Positions 1 through 6,234 of a stretch of DNA of 6,261 nt are shown piece by piece. Within the stretch, counting starts at the first letter, position 1. Every line of letters begins with the position of its first letter. Below the pieces are notes generated by a model that searched no databases, was not told the origin of the DNA, and saw nothing but the letters and a program-made list of their open reading frames with translations. The stretch is from an uncultured Bacilli bacterium (GTDB taxonomy: Bacteria > Bacillota_I > Bacilli_A > RF39 > UBA660). The stretch lies in contig CAKPPW010000042.1 of NCBI GenBank assembly GCA_934177995.1, positions 1 through 6,261 of the forward strand. The letters run 5' to 3'. The translations under genes and the position numbers were made by a program.

Positions 1-1232
1 TCAAAGTTACCAGTTACTTTAATACCTGGTATAGAATGCGTTTTACTACAAATCATTAGTAAAAATCTTTGAACTCTAATTACATTAGCACCAGTCATTC
101 CCTTAGAAACTGTATAGCCTGGGAAAAATTCATCTTGATAAATTAATAACTCACTAGGAATATTACTTATTATATTACGATATGCAGTTATAATAGCTAC
201 CCAAGTCTTTTGATCTACTATCCCGTTTGGATCAAGTCCCTTTTGTTTTTGAAAAGCAATTACCATCTTTTCTGTATTCTCACTAAAGTCATGCCCTGTA
301 TCTAGGAAAGGAATATTAGGGTCAAGATAAGCAATTATACTTATCAAATAGTTTAAGGTATCAACCTCATTACCACTATCGCCTTTCTTAATAGAAGACT
401 GAAAAGCAAGTTCTGCTTCATCTTCACTAATACCTTCTGAATATAGGCTTGCTACTTGTTTAACTGAGTTATAAATATATTTTATTTTATACCAAGTCGC
501 TTTATCAACAATACCTGTTACAGGTAAGTTAAATATTTCTTGAAACTTTTTTACAGATGACTCCATATCTACTGTAAAAAATGGTGTTTCATTAGTAATT
601 AAAGGAAGAGCGGGATAGTTTTTTCTAATTCTATTTAACTGAATCTTTAAAGTTCTTACATAGTTACCTGCTGCTCCTAGTTTAATAGGTACACCTGGAT
701 AACTTACAATATTATCAGAGATAGGGGCATTGTAAATGAGTTTAATGTTATTACCATAATAGTATGATAATATTTCTAACGGATTCAATCCTTCTTTAGC
801 AAGTCTTACACTTCCCCACTGTGATAGTCCATCACAAGTAATAGTTTTACCATCGCAGTACTGAGCATAAAGCGGTTGAACACTATCAGTTCTTGCCACA
901 TAGTTATTAAAAATATCATCTACTATTGTAACTATTGAATCATAGAACTGACTATGTTCTTTAAATGTTTGGTCATATTTAGGATTACTTGTTATATCAA
1001 AGTCATAGCCTTGAGAAGGATACCATTCATTGTAAACCCGGTTTAGAGCAAAAGATATTTGAGCTAGTACATTAGCTTTTATCGCATCAGTTGGCCAAGT
1101 TGGATATATTTCATTAGAAGCAACGTTTTTAATGTATTCAGCAAAAGGAACAGTTATATTTTTAGCCTTTTCACTGGGGGAACCTAAATGAACAGTAATA
1201 GTTTCAGGTATTACCGGCGTATTAATTTCCAT
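1..1232 (-). CDS. SleC-like spore cortex-lytic enzyme (SpoIID domain plus peptidoglycan-binding repeats), 3' end cut by window edge
   Basis: Translation by hand from ATG at 1232-1230 gives 410 full codons with no stop, then the frame runs off the left edge. Residues about 28-162 form a SpoIID/LytB-type domain. The segment ASNEIYPTWP places Glu41 where SpoIID lytic transglycosylases have their catalytic Glu, and the second hallmark, DGLSQWGSVRLAKEG (134-148) followed by LEILSYYYG, is present. Three peptidoglycan-binding (PG_binding_1-like) repeats follow: about 181-262, 281-354, and a third from about 374 that is cut off. The whole matches the mature part of clostridial SleC, which degrades spore cortex during germination. 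There is no signal peptide or membrane segment. The start is supported by GAGGGTG 9 bases upstream and by an in-frame TAA immediately before the ATG. The gene overlaps the small SleC pro-domain gene by 11 bases, so translation is probably coupled. SleC proper is one alternative; the broader SleC-like peptidoglycan-binding family is the safer name. Confidence 0.9.
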   Translation of the reverse strand, partial: MEINTPVIPETITVHLGSPSEKAKNITVPFAEYIKNVASNEIYPTWPTDAIKANVLAQISFALNRVYNEWYPSQGYDFDITSNPKYDQTFKEHSQFYDSIVTIVDDIFNNYVARTDSVQPLYAQYCDGKTITCDGLSQWGSVRLAKEGLNPLEILSYYYGNNIKLIYNAPISDNIVSYPGVPIKLGAAGNYVRTLKIQLNRIRKNYPALPLITNETPFFTVDMESSVKKFQEIFNLPVTGIVDKATWYKIKYIYNSVKQVASLYSEGISEDEAELAFQSSIKKGDSGNEVDTLNYLISIIAYLDPNIPFLDTGHDFSENTEKMVIAFQKQKGLDPNGIVDQKTWVAIITAYRNIISNIPSELLIYQDEFFPGYTVSKGMTGANVIRVQRFLLMICSKTHSIPGIKVTGNF

Positions 1233-1644
1233 TTATTGTTTCACCCTCGTCTGCGATTGGTATCATTTTAATATATTGTAGTACTTTAACATCTCCAATC
1301 ATATTTATTATGTACTGTTTAACACAATCATAGTTATCTTTCATTGCCGTTAACCTATATGAAGTAGTAGATGATGTTTGAAAATTATCTGCATCATAAC
1401 CACTAGTTGGAGCTGGTAGTGTTATATTATCAATAATTCCACTAGAATCAGTATATCCTCTAAAGAATAAGACGTTATTACCCCCGATTTCTTTAGTAAT
1501 AATAATTTCAGCATTCTCAATAGGAATAGCTTGATAAGCTGTAAAAGCCATTACTTTCAAGCTCCCTTGTTCAGGATTAACGCTAATAAAACCTTTATAC
1601 TCTTTCGTTTTTGAAAATTCTTCATAAGAAATAAGTGTTGCCAT
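1222..1644 (-). CDS. Small protein matching the N-terminal pre/pro domain of SleC (carboxypeptidase-regulatory-like beta-sandwich)
   Basis: This encodes 140 residues with no signal peptide or membrane segment. After a short head (YEEFSK, 7-12), residues about 27-128 look like a transthyretin/carboxypeptidase-regulatory beta-sandwich: GSLKVMAFTAYQAIPIENAEIII, then FFRGYTDSSGIIDNITLPAP, then SYRLTAMKDNYD and a final strand ending in MIP. From memory, the same pattern (tandem strands, 'T(D/N)xSG...LPAP', then 'Y...A...') opens clostridial SleC ahead of the mature enzyme, where it is removed or left behind at activation. Here it is a free-standing gene. A strong AAAGGAGG lies 7 bases before the ATG, and the ATG overlaps the LysM gene stop as TAATG. 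The stop lies inside the start of the SleC-like gene. I infer a chaperone, anchor or inhibitor role for the neighbouring enzyme. That is not shown by the sequence, and a structural spore protein is possible. Confidence 0.85.
   Translation of the reverse strand: MATLISYEEFSKTKEYKGFISVNPEQGSLKVMAFTAYQAIPIENAEIIITKEIGGNNVLFFRGYTDSSGIIDNITLPAPTSGYDADNFQTSSTTSYRLTAMKDNYDCVKQYIINMIGDVKVLQYIKMIPIADEGETINGN
1242..1248 (-). promoter_or_regulatory. Ribosome binding site of the SleC-like enzyme gene
   Basis: GAGGGTG within the 3' end of the pro-domain gene lies 9 bases before ATG 1232-1230. It is weaker than the AAAGGAGG of the preceding gene. Its presence argues that the enzyme is initiated independently and not produced by frameshifting. 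Confidence 0.6.
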
Positions 1645-2480
1645 TAACTAACCTCCTTTATTTTTAATTGTTGACCTATAAAAAGATTATTACTAGTCAA
1701 ATTATTTAATGATTTAATATTATCAACACTTGTATTATATTTTTTAGCAATAGTATATAAACTGTCACCTTTTTGTACCGTATAAATTACATACTGTGGT
1801 TCAACATAACCAGTACCAATACACTCTTCTTCAGGATTAATAGGTTCATCTCCTGTTGTACTTTTAATCATTAATTGCTCTCCAATTGAAAGATTATTAC
1901 TAGTAAGGTTATTTAACGATTTTATCTCATCTACTGTAATACCAAACTTTTTAGCAATTGAATATAAGCTATCACCTTTCTGTACTGTATACATTACTAT
2001 TTCTTCTACCTTATCTTGCGTTGGTAGCTTTAATACTTGTCCAATACTAAGCATATTACTAGTTAGGTTATTAATTTTTTTAAGTTCATCTACTGTTATA
2101 TTATTTTTATTAGCAATAGAATAAAGACTATCACCTTTCTTTACTACATAATCTTTATAAGTAGTTGGTGTAGATGTAGCATTATCATCAATAGCAATTA
2201 TCAGTTGTTGTCCTACTGCTAAGTTATTACTAGTCAAATTATTAAGTCTAACTATATCTTTAACTGTAGTATTATATCTTTTAGCAATCGAATACAAACT
2301 GTCACCTTTTTTTACTATGTAATCAATAGTAGTAACATTAGAAGGAATCTTTAATGTCTGGCCTTTAGTAATAGTATTACTAGTTAAATTATTTAGTCGT
2401 TTAATTTCATCTACTGATACTCCAAACTGTTTACTAATTCCATACAAGGTATCTCCACTTTGAACTGTATATGTTTGCAT
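1644..2480 (-). CDS. Five-LysM-domain peptidoglycan-binding protein, probable spore coat/cortex component
   Basis: The 278 residues consist almost entirely of five LysM modules at about 3-46, 53-96, 110-153, 164-206 and 232-275. Each opens with Y(T/I/V)V(Q/K)xGD(S/T)LY(S/T/G)I and carries the motif (L/I)NNLTSN near its end. LysM modules bind N-acetylglucosamine-containing glycan such as peptidoglycan. There is no catalytic domain, signal peptide or transmembrane helix. In sporulating Firmicutes, LysM proteins without signal peptides (for example SafA-like and YaaH-like proteins) are made in the mother cell and locate to the cortex/coat interface. A Glu-rich linker with one Cys (about 211-230) separates modules four and five. 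The start has GAGGTG 4 bases upstream. The gene is first in a cassette with the SleC pro-domain gene (1-base TAATG overlap) and the SleC-like enzyme, which supports a spore-wall role. Secretion by another route and a vegetative wall function are less likely alternatives. Confidence 0.94.
   Translation of the reverse strand: MQTYTVQSGDTLYGISKQFGVSVDEIKRLNNLTSNTITKGQTLKIPSNVTTIDYIVKKGDSLYSIAKRYNTTVKDIVRLNNLTSNNLAVGQQLIIAIDDNATSTPTTYKDYVVKKGDSLYSIANKNNITVDELKKINNLTSNMLSIGQVLKLPTQDKVEEIVMYTVQKGDSLYSIAKKFGITVDEIKSLNNLTSNNLSIGEQLMIKSTTGDEPINPEEECIGTGYVEPQYVIYTVQKGDSLYTIAKKYNTSVDNIKSLNNLTSNNLFIGQQLKIKEVS
1652..1659 (-). promoter_or_regulatory. Strong ribosome binding site of the SleC pro-domain gene
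   Basis: AAAGGAGG, close to perfect anti-16S complementarity, is located inside the last codons of the LysM gene and 7 bases before the ATG at 1644. With the TAATG overlap it implies efficient re-initiation, so the small protein could be made at least as abundantly as the LysM protein. Confidence 0.85.
1656..2474 (-). repeat. Five tandem LysM-encoding repeats
   Basis: Modules of about 130 bases are encoded at 2474-2343, 2324-2193, 2153-2022, 1991-1863 and 1787-1656. The segment coding for NNLTSN is nearly the same at the nucleotide level in all five, and the GDSLYSIA segment is closely similar in the middle modules. This suggests expansion by unequal recombination within the gene. The linkers between modules differ freely. 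Confidence 0.85.
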
Positions 2481-2504
2481 AATTCACCTCAATTAAATAT
2501 ATGC

Positions 2505-2542
2505 AAAAAGAAAAAAAGCATACTAGAATTAATCTAATATCC
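2505..2542 (-). terminator. Intrinsic terminator after the membrane-protein gene
   Basis: On the minus strand, one base after the TAA stop, ATATTAGA and TCTAGTAT (2540-2533 and 2527-2520) pair as 8 bp with one G-T wobble around a five-base loop. A G/G mismatch and a flanking G-C pair extend the stem, and TTTTTTTCTTTTT (2517-2505) follows. The stem is AT-rich and so rather weak, but the T tract is long. It separates the membrane gene from the spore cassette. Confidence 0.65.
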
Positions 2543-2543
2543 T

Positions 2544-3449
2544 TTATTTTACTTCTACCGAAAAATTATTATATGGTATTTGTATAGAATCACTTAACTT
2601 ACCATTTTCATCATCATAGTATATTAAGAGATCAAATGATAGTTTTTTAATATCACTAAAACTTATATTATGTTTTTTTAGTTTGTCATACTTTATATAT
2701 ACATTATAATTATCAGAACTGTCATTTGGCTTTACCCAATAATCACCAACAGTTGCGAAATTTGAGTTTATTATTTCTTTTTTAAAATCAGTATCATAAC
2801 CATTTATCCTTATTTTACTAATATCAAAATTGTAATATTTATTTGATTTATTATTCAATTCAAAACTAATATTTAATTCACTTACAGTAGTAAAACTATT
2901 ATCTATCTTAATTTCTACATCACTTGTTTCCAATAACGTATTATTTTTCAACTTTACTGCTTGGTAAACTTTAGATTGTTTTGATTTCATAGAAGGAATA
3001 GCATAAGGAAGTATTTGGTTAAAAAGAAACAATCCAAATATTGATGCAATTACCATTAATATAAATGTATTAGTCTTTTTCGACGTATATTTTAAAGCAG
3101 TAAATACTTCTTTCAGCAAAATTATAACTGATAATACTACATAAATAGCCCCACCAATAAGTACACCATAATAAAGAGATTCACTACCACTAAATGCTCC
3201 AAATATTAACCAAACAAAAGAAAATTGTATAATAAACGGAACTATCATTAGTGTATTAATAGCTGACAAAGATAAAAATAATATAGTTTTTTTAGGGACA
3301 CTAGACTCTGATTTATATTTATAATTATTATCAACTGGAGCTTTAGTATTCACTTGTTCTTTATTATAAACCTTAGAATTAGTATTTGTATTTATACTAT
3401 TTGAAATATTAGTAGAAGGCTGCTCATTATAAATATTATTATTATTCAT
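2544..3449 (-). CDS. Unrecognised membrane protein with Asn-rich N-terminus and predicted extracellular C-terminal domain
   Basis: I do not recognise the family of this 301-residue protein. Residues 1-52 are low complexity, rich in Asn, Ser and Thr, and probably disordered and cytoplasmic. Hydrophobic segments lie at about 55-86 (long, perhaps kinked or two short helices), 91-113 and 127-151. Lys-rich stretches at 53-54 and 112-125 put those sides inside, so with three spans the tail from 152 to the end would lie outside. That tail alternates hydrophobic and polar residues (for example SELNISFELNN, IKKLSFDLLIYYDD) and looks like a beta-sandwich of the kind seen in DUF4352-type or other surface domains; this comparison is only by pattern. 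AAGGAG lies 9 bases before the ATG. The gene has its own promoter-like sequence upstream and a terminator directly after its stop, so it appears monocistronic. It might sense or protect the cell surface, but nothing here shows a function. Confidence 0.85.
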   Translation of the reverse strand: MNNNNIYNEQPSTNISNSINTNTNSKVYNKEQVNTKAPVDNNYKYKSESSVPKKTILFLSLSAINTLMIVPFIIQFSFVWLIFGAFSGSESLYYGVLIGGAIYVVLSVIILLKEVFTALKYTSKKTNTFILMVIASIFGLFLFNQILPYAIPSMKSKQSKVYQAVKLKNNTLLETSDVEIKIDNSFTTVSELNISFELNNKSNKYYNFDISKIRINGYDTDFKKEIINSNFATVGDYWVKPNDSSDNYNVYIKYDKLKKHNISFSDIKKLSFDLLIYYDDENGKLSDSIQIPYNNFSVEVK

Positions 3450-3487
3450 TAGTAATTACTCCTTTTTATCCTATCTATCTTAAAAAG

Positions 3488-3496
3488 ATTATAGCA
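3488..3496 (-). promoter_or_regulatory. Extended -10 vegetative (sigma-A type) promoter for the membrane-protein gene
   Basis: TGCTATAAT on the minus strand is a perfect extended -10 (TGnTATAAT). The corresponding -35 position, at 17-base spacing, reads TTTTCT, a poor match that an extended -10 can tolerate. It would start RNA near 3481, giving a leader of about 30 bases that includes the AAGGAG site at 3464-3459. The -35 region falls inside the preceding terminator hairpin. Confidence 0.6.
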
Positions 3497-3499
3497 TAC

Positions 3500-3532
3500 A
3501 AAAAAGGAGAAGAAAAATGTTTTCTCTTTCCC
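3500..3532 (-). terminator. Intrinsic terminator of the gltX transcript
   Basis: The minus-strand G/A-rich arm (3532-3520, GGGAAAGAGAAAA) pairs imperfectly with the T/C-rich arm (3517-3506), with a small bulge, across a very short loop, followed by TTTTTT (3505-3500). It lies about 40 bases after the stop of the 268-residue gene and overlaps the upstream part of the next gene's promoter. Confidence 0.7.
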
Positions 3533-3572
3533 AAATAATATTATATTAATAAAGTAAAAATATATATGGCAT

Positions 3573-4379
3573 TTAAACATATTCAATATTATTTTCTATT
3601 CTTAAACCAGGTAGTTTCTTTACCAATATCTTGTTACTAATATTTTCAACAGTAGTATTGGGTTGGCTAGAAACAATAAAATCTTCATCTGTTAGTCCAT
3701 ATTCTTCAAATAACAAATCATGATACTTTTTAGTTACTGCAATCTCTTCCTTTTCATAATCAGTTATTTCTTTTTTGCTATCTAGTCTTGCAAGCAACTC
3801 TTCATATTCACTAACTTCTCTCCTATGGTCAAAATTCCATTTAGAACCAGGACCACCCAAACGTTTTAACGGTTTTTGATTGTATGGCTGTTTTAATCTA
3901 GTTACAGAACAACTATAAGGATTTTCCTGATTATATAGTTGTTCTAGCTTATCCATAACTAATTCTAATTGTTCATCTCTTACCTTCTCATCCTCTACTG
4001 TTTGAAATAATTTTAGTATACCATTATCATATTTATAATCAAGTATTCTAATATTATTATTGCTAGTATCCTTATAGGCCATTAATCCTGATATTCTATC
4101 TTTATTATCCAATATTTTAAGTTCTTGTTCATTACTTAGTAATTTTAATGTCCTATTATATATGTTATAAGCAACTACATTTTTATATAAATCAAGATTT
4201 TGCAATATTTCTCTATCTTCAATATCTATAATATCTTTAATAGCTGAAAATTCAAGTTCCACTAACTGATTTAAATAATCAATTATTCTTGGATTTAATA
4301 TTCTTTTATATCTATTTAACGATTCTTTAAGTTCTTCTTTACTACTTATTTTTTTATAAGTTATATTATCTATTCTCAT
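3573..4379 (-). CDS. Unrecognised soluble protein downstream of gltX
   Basis: This 268-residue protein has no signal peptide, no membrane segment and no motif that I can assign. Residues about 13-60 are Lys/Glu-rich and look helical, about 64-128 mix short strands with Asn-rich turns, and about 130-150 are helical again. A Gly/Pro-rich turn with charged and aromatic residues, LGGPGSKWNFDHRRE (174-188), is the most distinctive stretch and the best candidate for a functional site. It is followed by a highly charged helical region (189-228) and a short strand-rich tail. The start codon is 13 bases after the gltX stop, and AAGGA (4391-4395) overlaps that stop, so the two are very likely co-transcribed. 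A terminator follows the gene. Co-transcription with a tRNA synthetase hints at a housekeeping or translation link, but that is inference; it may simply be a lineage-specific neighbour. Confidence 0.88.
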   Translation of the reverse strand: MRIDNITYKKISSKEELKESLNRYKRILNPRIIDYLNQLVELEFSAIKDIIDIEDREILQNLDLYKNVVAYNIYNRTLKLLSNEQELKILDNKDRISGLMAYKDTSNNNIRILDYKYDNGILKLFQTVEDEKVRDEQLELVMDKLEQLYNQENPYSCSVTRLKQPYNQKPLKRLGGPGSKWNFDHRREVSEYEELLARLDSKKEITDYEKEEIAVTKKYHDLLFEEYGLTDEDFIVSSQPNTTVENISNKILVKKLPGLRIENNIEYV

Positions 4380-4392
4380 TTAAACCACATCC

Positions 4393-6036
4393 TTAATGTA
4401 AATTATTTTTATATGCTTCTAATCTATTTTTAAGTTCACCTATTCCTATTATTCTTAATAAATCATACAAGTTAGGTGTCTTATTACGACCAGTTAAAAC
4501 ATGTCTAATCATTTCACAAACACTACCGATATGTCCTTTATATAATGTTTCATCTTCCCTGTACATCTTTACAGATGGTGCATAGTTATTTTCTTCAGCT
4601 AGTTTTTGAATCTTTTGATACCATTCATCTTGACTATCACTACTATTATATACATCTATATATTTAGTTAAAATATCATAATCTACTCTTTCTTCAATAA
4701 CTTCACTATAACTTGATTTTAAATCATTATAAAATATTTCATTATATAAATAACTTGATTCAGTCTTAACATCTTTTAATACTGCTATATCTTTACGTGG
4801 TCTTTTACCATCTCTTTCAATATTTAAGAATGCTACTACTTTATCTTTATAAGTAGTTAAAAGCTTAGCAAAATCGCTATCATATTCTAAAGAGTATTCT
4901 AATACTTGATTATATAACTCCTCTGCCGTTAATCTAGAAAAATATGTTCTTGAAATATTATTTAATTTTTCCATATCAAATAGTGTTCCACCTGTAGGCA
5001 TCTTCTTAAAGCTAAATGTAAAGTCTTCAATACTCTTATCTTTATTTTGTAAATACCACTCTTCAAAGTTAGTATTAGCTAGTGTTGCAAGATATAAGCG
5101 AACAGCATCTACTGGAATACCTGCTTCTTTATAATAACTAACAGAAAATTCCGGGTCTTTTCTCTTACTTAGTTTTCTAACTTTTCCATCTTCTTTTTTA
5201 GTAAGTGGAGCAATATGAGCATATTTACAAGGCTTGAACCCTAATAATTTGCAAAGTTGTAAGTGTTTTGGAAAGCTTGGTACCCATTCATCACCTCTAA
5301 CAACATGAGTTGTTTTCATTAAGTGATCATCTACTACATGGGCAAAATGATAAGTTGGAATACCATCTTTTTTAAGTATTACTTCATCTATTATATTTTC
5401 TGGTAAAACAATATCACCTTTAATCATATCGTGTAATACTATTTCATTATGCATATCACCTGGTGACTTCATTCTAATAACATATCTATCACCATTATCT
5501 AGATGCTTTTTTACTTCTTCTAGTGATAAATCACGGTCTACTGCATAAACACCATAAATACCTATAGCTTCTTTTCTTAACTCTTGTCCTTCTCTTATTT
5601 CACTAATTTCTTCTTCACTCATAAAACATGGATAAGCTTTTCCTTCACTTATTAATTTCTTAGCATAAGCTTGATAAATATCTTTTCTCTCACTTTGCTT
5701 ATAAGGTCCATAACTTCCCCCATAAGAAAATCCTTCTGTTGGATATATTTTAAAATGCTTTAGAGAAGAAAGAATTAAGTCAGTTGCTCCTTCCACTTCT
5801 CTTTTACTATCAGTATCTTCTATTCTTAAAAAGAATACTCCATCACTTTGTCTTGCAAGTTCGCTACTAATAAATGCTCCATACAAATTTCCTACATGCA
5901 TAAATCCAGTGGGACTAGGACCAAATCTTGTAACATATGCTCCTTCCTTTAATTCTCTAGCTTTATATTTTTCTTCTATTTCTTCTACTGTTAACGGTAG
6001 ATTAGGAAATAATAAATTAGCTAATTCTTCATACAT
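4393..6036 (-). CDS. gltX: Glutamate--tRNA ligase (class I, long clostridial type)
   Basis: GltX charges tRNA-Glu (and, in organisms lacking GlnRS, often tRNA-Gln) with glutamate in the cytoplasm using ATP. Counting from the ATG at 6036 the protein has 547 residues, longer than the roughly 470-500 of typical bacterial GluRS. The Rossmann catalytic domain starts at TRFGPSPTG (36-44), with the HIGH-like motif as HVGN (47-50). FFLRIEDTD (68-76) follows. THVVRGDEW (243-251) leads to the KMSKS-like motif KLSKR (288-292), and the C-terminal anticodon-binding region ends in LTGRNKTPNLYDLLRIIG. The usual zinc-cluster cysteines between the two catalytic halves are not present; only one Cys is seen near 137. 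The ATG is preferred over an in-frame GTG at 6045 because GAGGAG (6050-6045) sits 8 bases before the ATG and overlaps the GTG. The gene leads an operon with the 268-residue unknown protein. There is no T-box leader. Confidence 0.96.
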   Translation of the reverse strand: MYEELANLLFPNLPLTVEEIEEKYKARELKEGAYVTRFGPSPTGFMHVGNLYGAFISSELARQSDGVFFLRIEDTDSKREVEGATDLILSSLKHFKIYPTEGFSYGGSYGPYKQSERKDIYQAYAKKLISEGKAYPCFMSEEEISEIREGQELRKEAIGIYGVYAVDRDLSLEEVKKHLDNGDRYVIRMKSPGDMHNEIVLHDMIKGDIVLPENIIDEVILKKDGIPTYHFAHVVDDHLMKTTHVVRGDEWVPSFPKHLQLCKLLGFKPCKYAHIAPLTKKEDGKVRKLSKRKDPEFSVSYYKEAGIPVDAVRLYLATLANTNFEEWYLQNKDKSIEDFTFSFKKMPTGGTLFDMEKLNNISRTYFSRLTAEELYNQVLEYSLEYDSDFAKLLTTYKDKVVAFLNIERDGKRPRKDIAVLKDVKTESSYLYNEIFYNDLKSSYSEVIEERVDYDILTKYIDVYNSSDSQDEWYQKIQKLAEENNYAPSVKMYREDETLYKGHIGSVCEMIRHVLTGRNKTPNLYDLLRIIGIGELKNRLEAYKNNLH

Positions 6037-6044
6037 ATCAATCA

Positions 6045-6050
6045 CTCCTC
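6045..6050 (-). promoter_or_regulatory. Ribosome binding site that fixes the gltX start
   Basis: GAGGAG on the minus strand lies 8 bases upstream of ATG 6036-6034. A GTG in the same frame at 6045-6043 would overlap this site and have no Shine-Dalgarno sequence of its own at proper spacing, so the GTG, which would add three residues, is the less likely start. Confidence 0.8.
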
Positions 6051-6074
6051 ATATTTCAGTAATATTTTCCCATA

Positions 6075-6083
6075 TTTATAACA
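6075..6083 (-). promoter_or_regulatory. Possible extended -10 promoter for gltX
   Basis: TGTTATAAA on the minus strand resembles an extended -10 with one mismatch in the hexamer. It would give a leader of about 30 bases. No good -35 is seen at 16-18 bases; TTGAGT and TTGACT lie nearby but at unsuitable spacing. In DNA this AT-rich, such matches arise by chance. Confidence 0.35.
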
Positions 6084-6162
6084 TAAAGTCAAACTCAATC
6101 TACAACTAATTATGCTTAAAAACAATATGTAGATAGTATAAAACTATATTTTTACATATTAA

Positions 6163-6183
6163 AACCCTTATTTTATAAGGGTT
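6163..6183 (-). terminator. Perfect 9-bp hairpin, possible terminator of an upstream minus-strand gene
   Basis: AACCCTTAT (6163-6171) and ATAAGGGTT (6175-6183) pair perfectly around a three-base loop. On the minus strand it is followed only by TTAATATG after the arm's own TT, a weak T tract. It could end a minus-strand gene beyond the right edge, or form part of a two-hairpin element with the neighbouring terminator, ten bases away. Confidence 0.45.
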
Positions 6184-6193
6184 ACAGACTGTT

Positions 6194-6234
6194 GACAAAT
6201 AGGTAGAAATTTTACTTATTTGTCTTTTTATTTT
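6194..6234 (+). terminator. Strong plus-strand intrinsic terminator with no visible gene
   Basis: The arms 6194-6207 (GACAAATAGGTAGA) and 6211-6224 (TTTACTTATTTGTC) pair along 14 bp with two G-T wobbles and a three-base loop, followed on the plus strand by TTTTTATTTT (6225-6234). On the minus strand the hairpin is followed by AACAGTCTG and so would not terminate. No plus-strand gene is visible upstream in this window. Confidence 0.65.

Noticed and set aside
1222..1232. Programmed frameshift joining the SleC pro-domain to the enzyme
   Set aside because: No slippery sequence occurs in the short allowed window, and the enzyme has its own ribosome binding site and ATG.
2496..2503. CATATATT, matching a sigma-E type -10 (CATAyAhT), before the LysM gene
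   Set aside because: Transcription would start near 2489, inside the ribosome binding site (2490-2485), and no fitting -35 is seen. The match is easily explained by AT-richness. The cassette's promoter remains unlocated and may overlap the terminator at 2505-2542.
5909..6109. 66-codon open frame on the plus strand
   Set aside because: It lies antisense to the start of gltX, has no ribosome binding site of note, and its product resembles no protein; it is a shadow of the gltX coding sequence.
6192..6197. TTGACA on the plus strand as a -35 box
   Set aside because: No -10-like hexamer lies 16-18 bases downstream; the sequence is part of the terminator stem arm.
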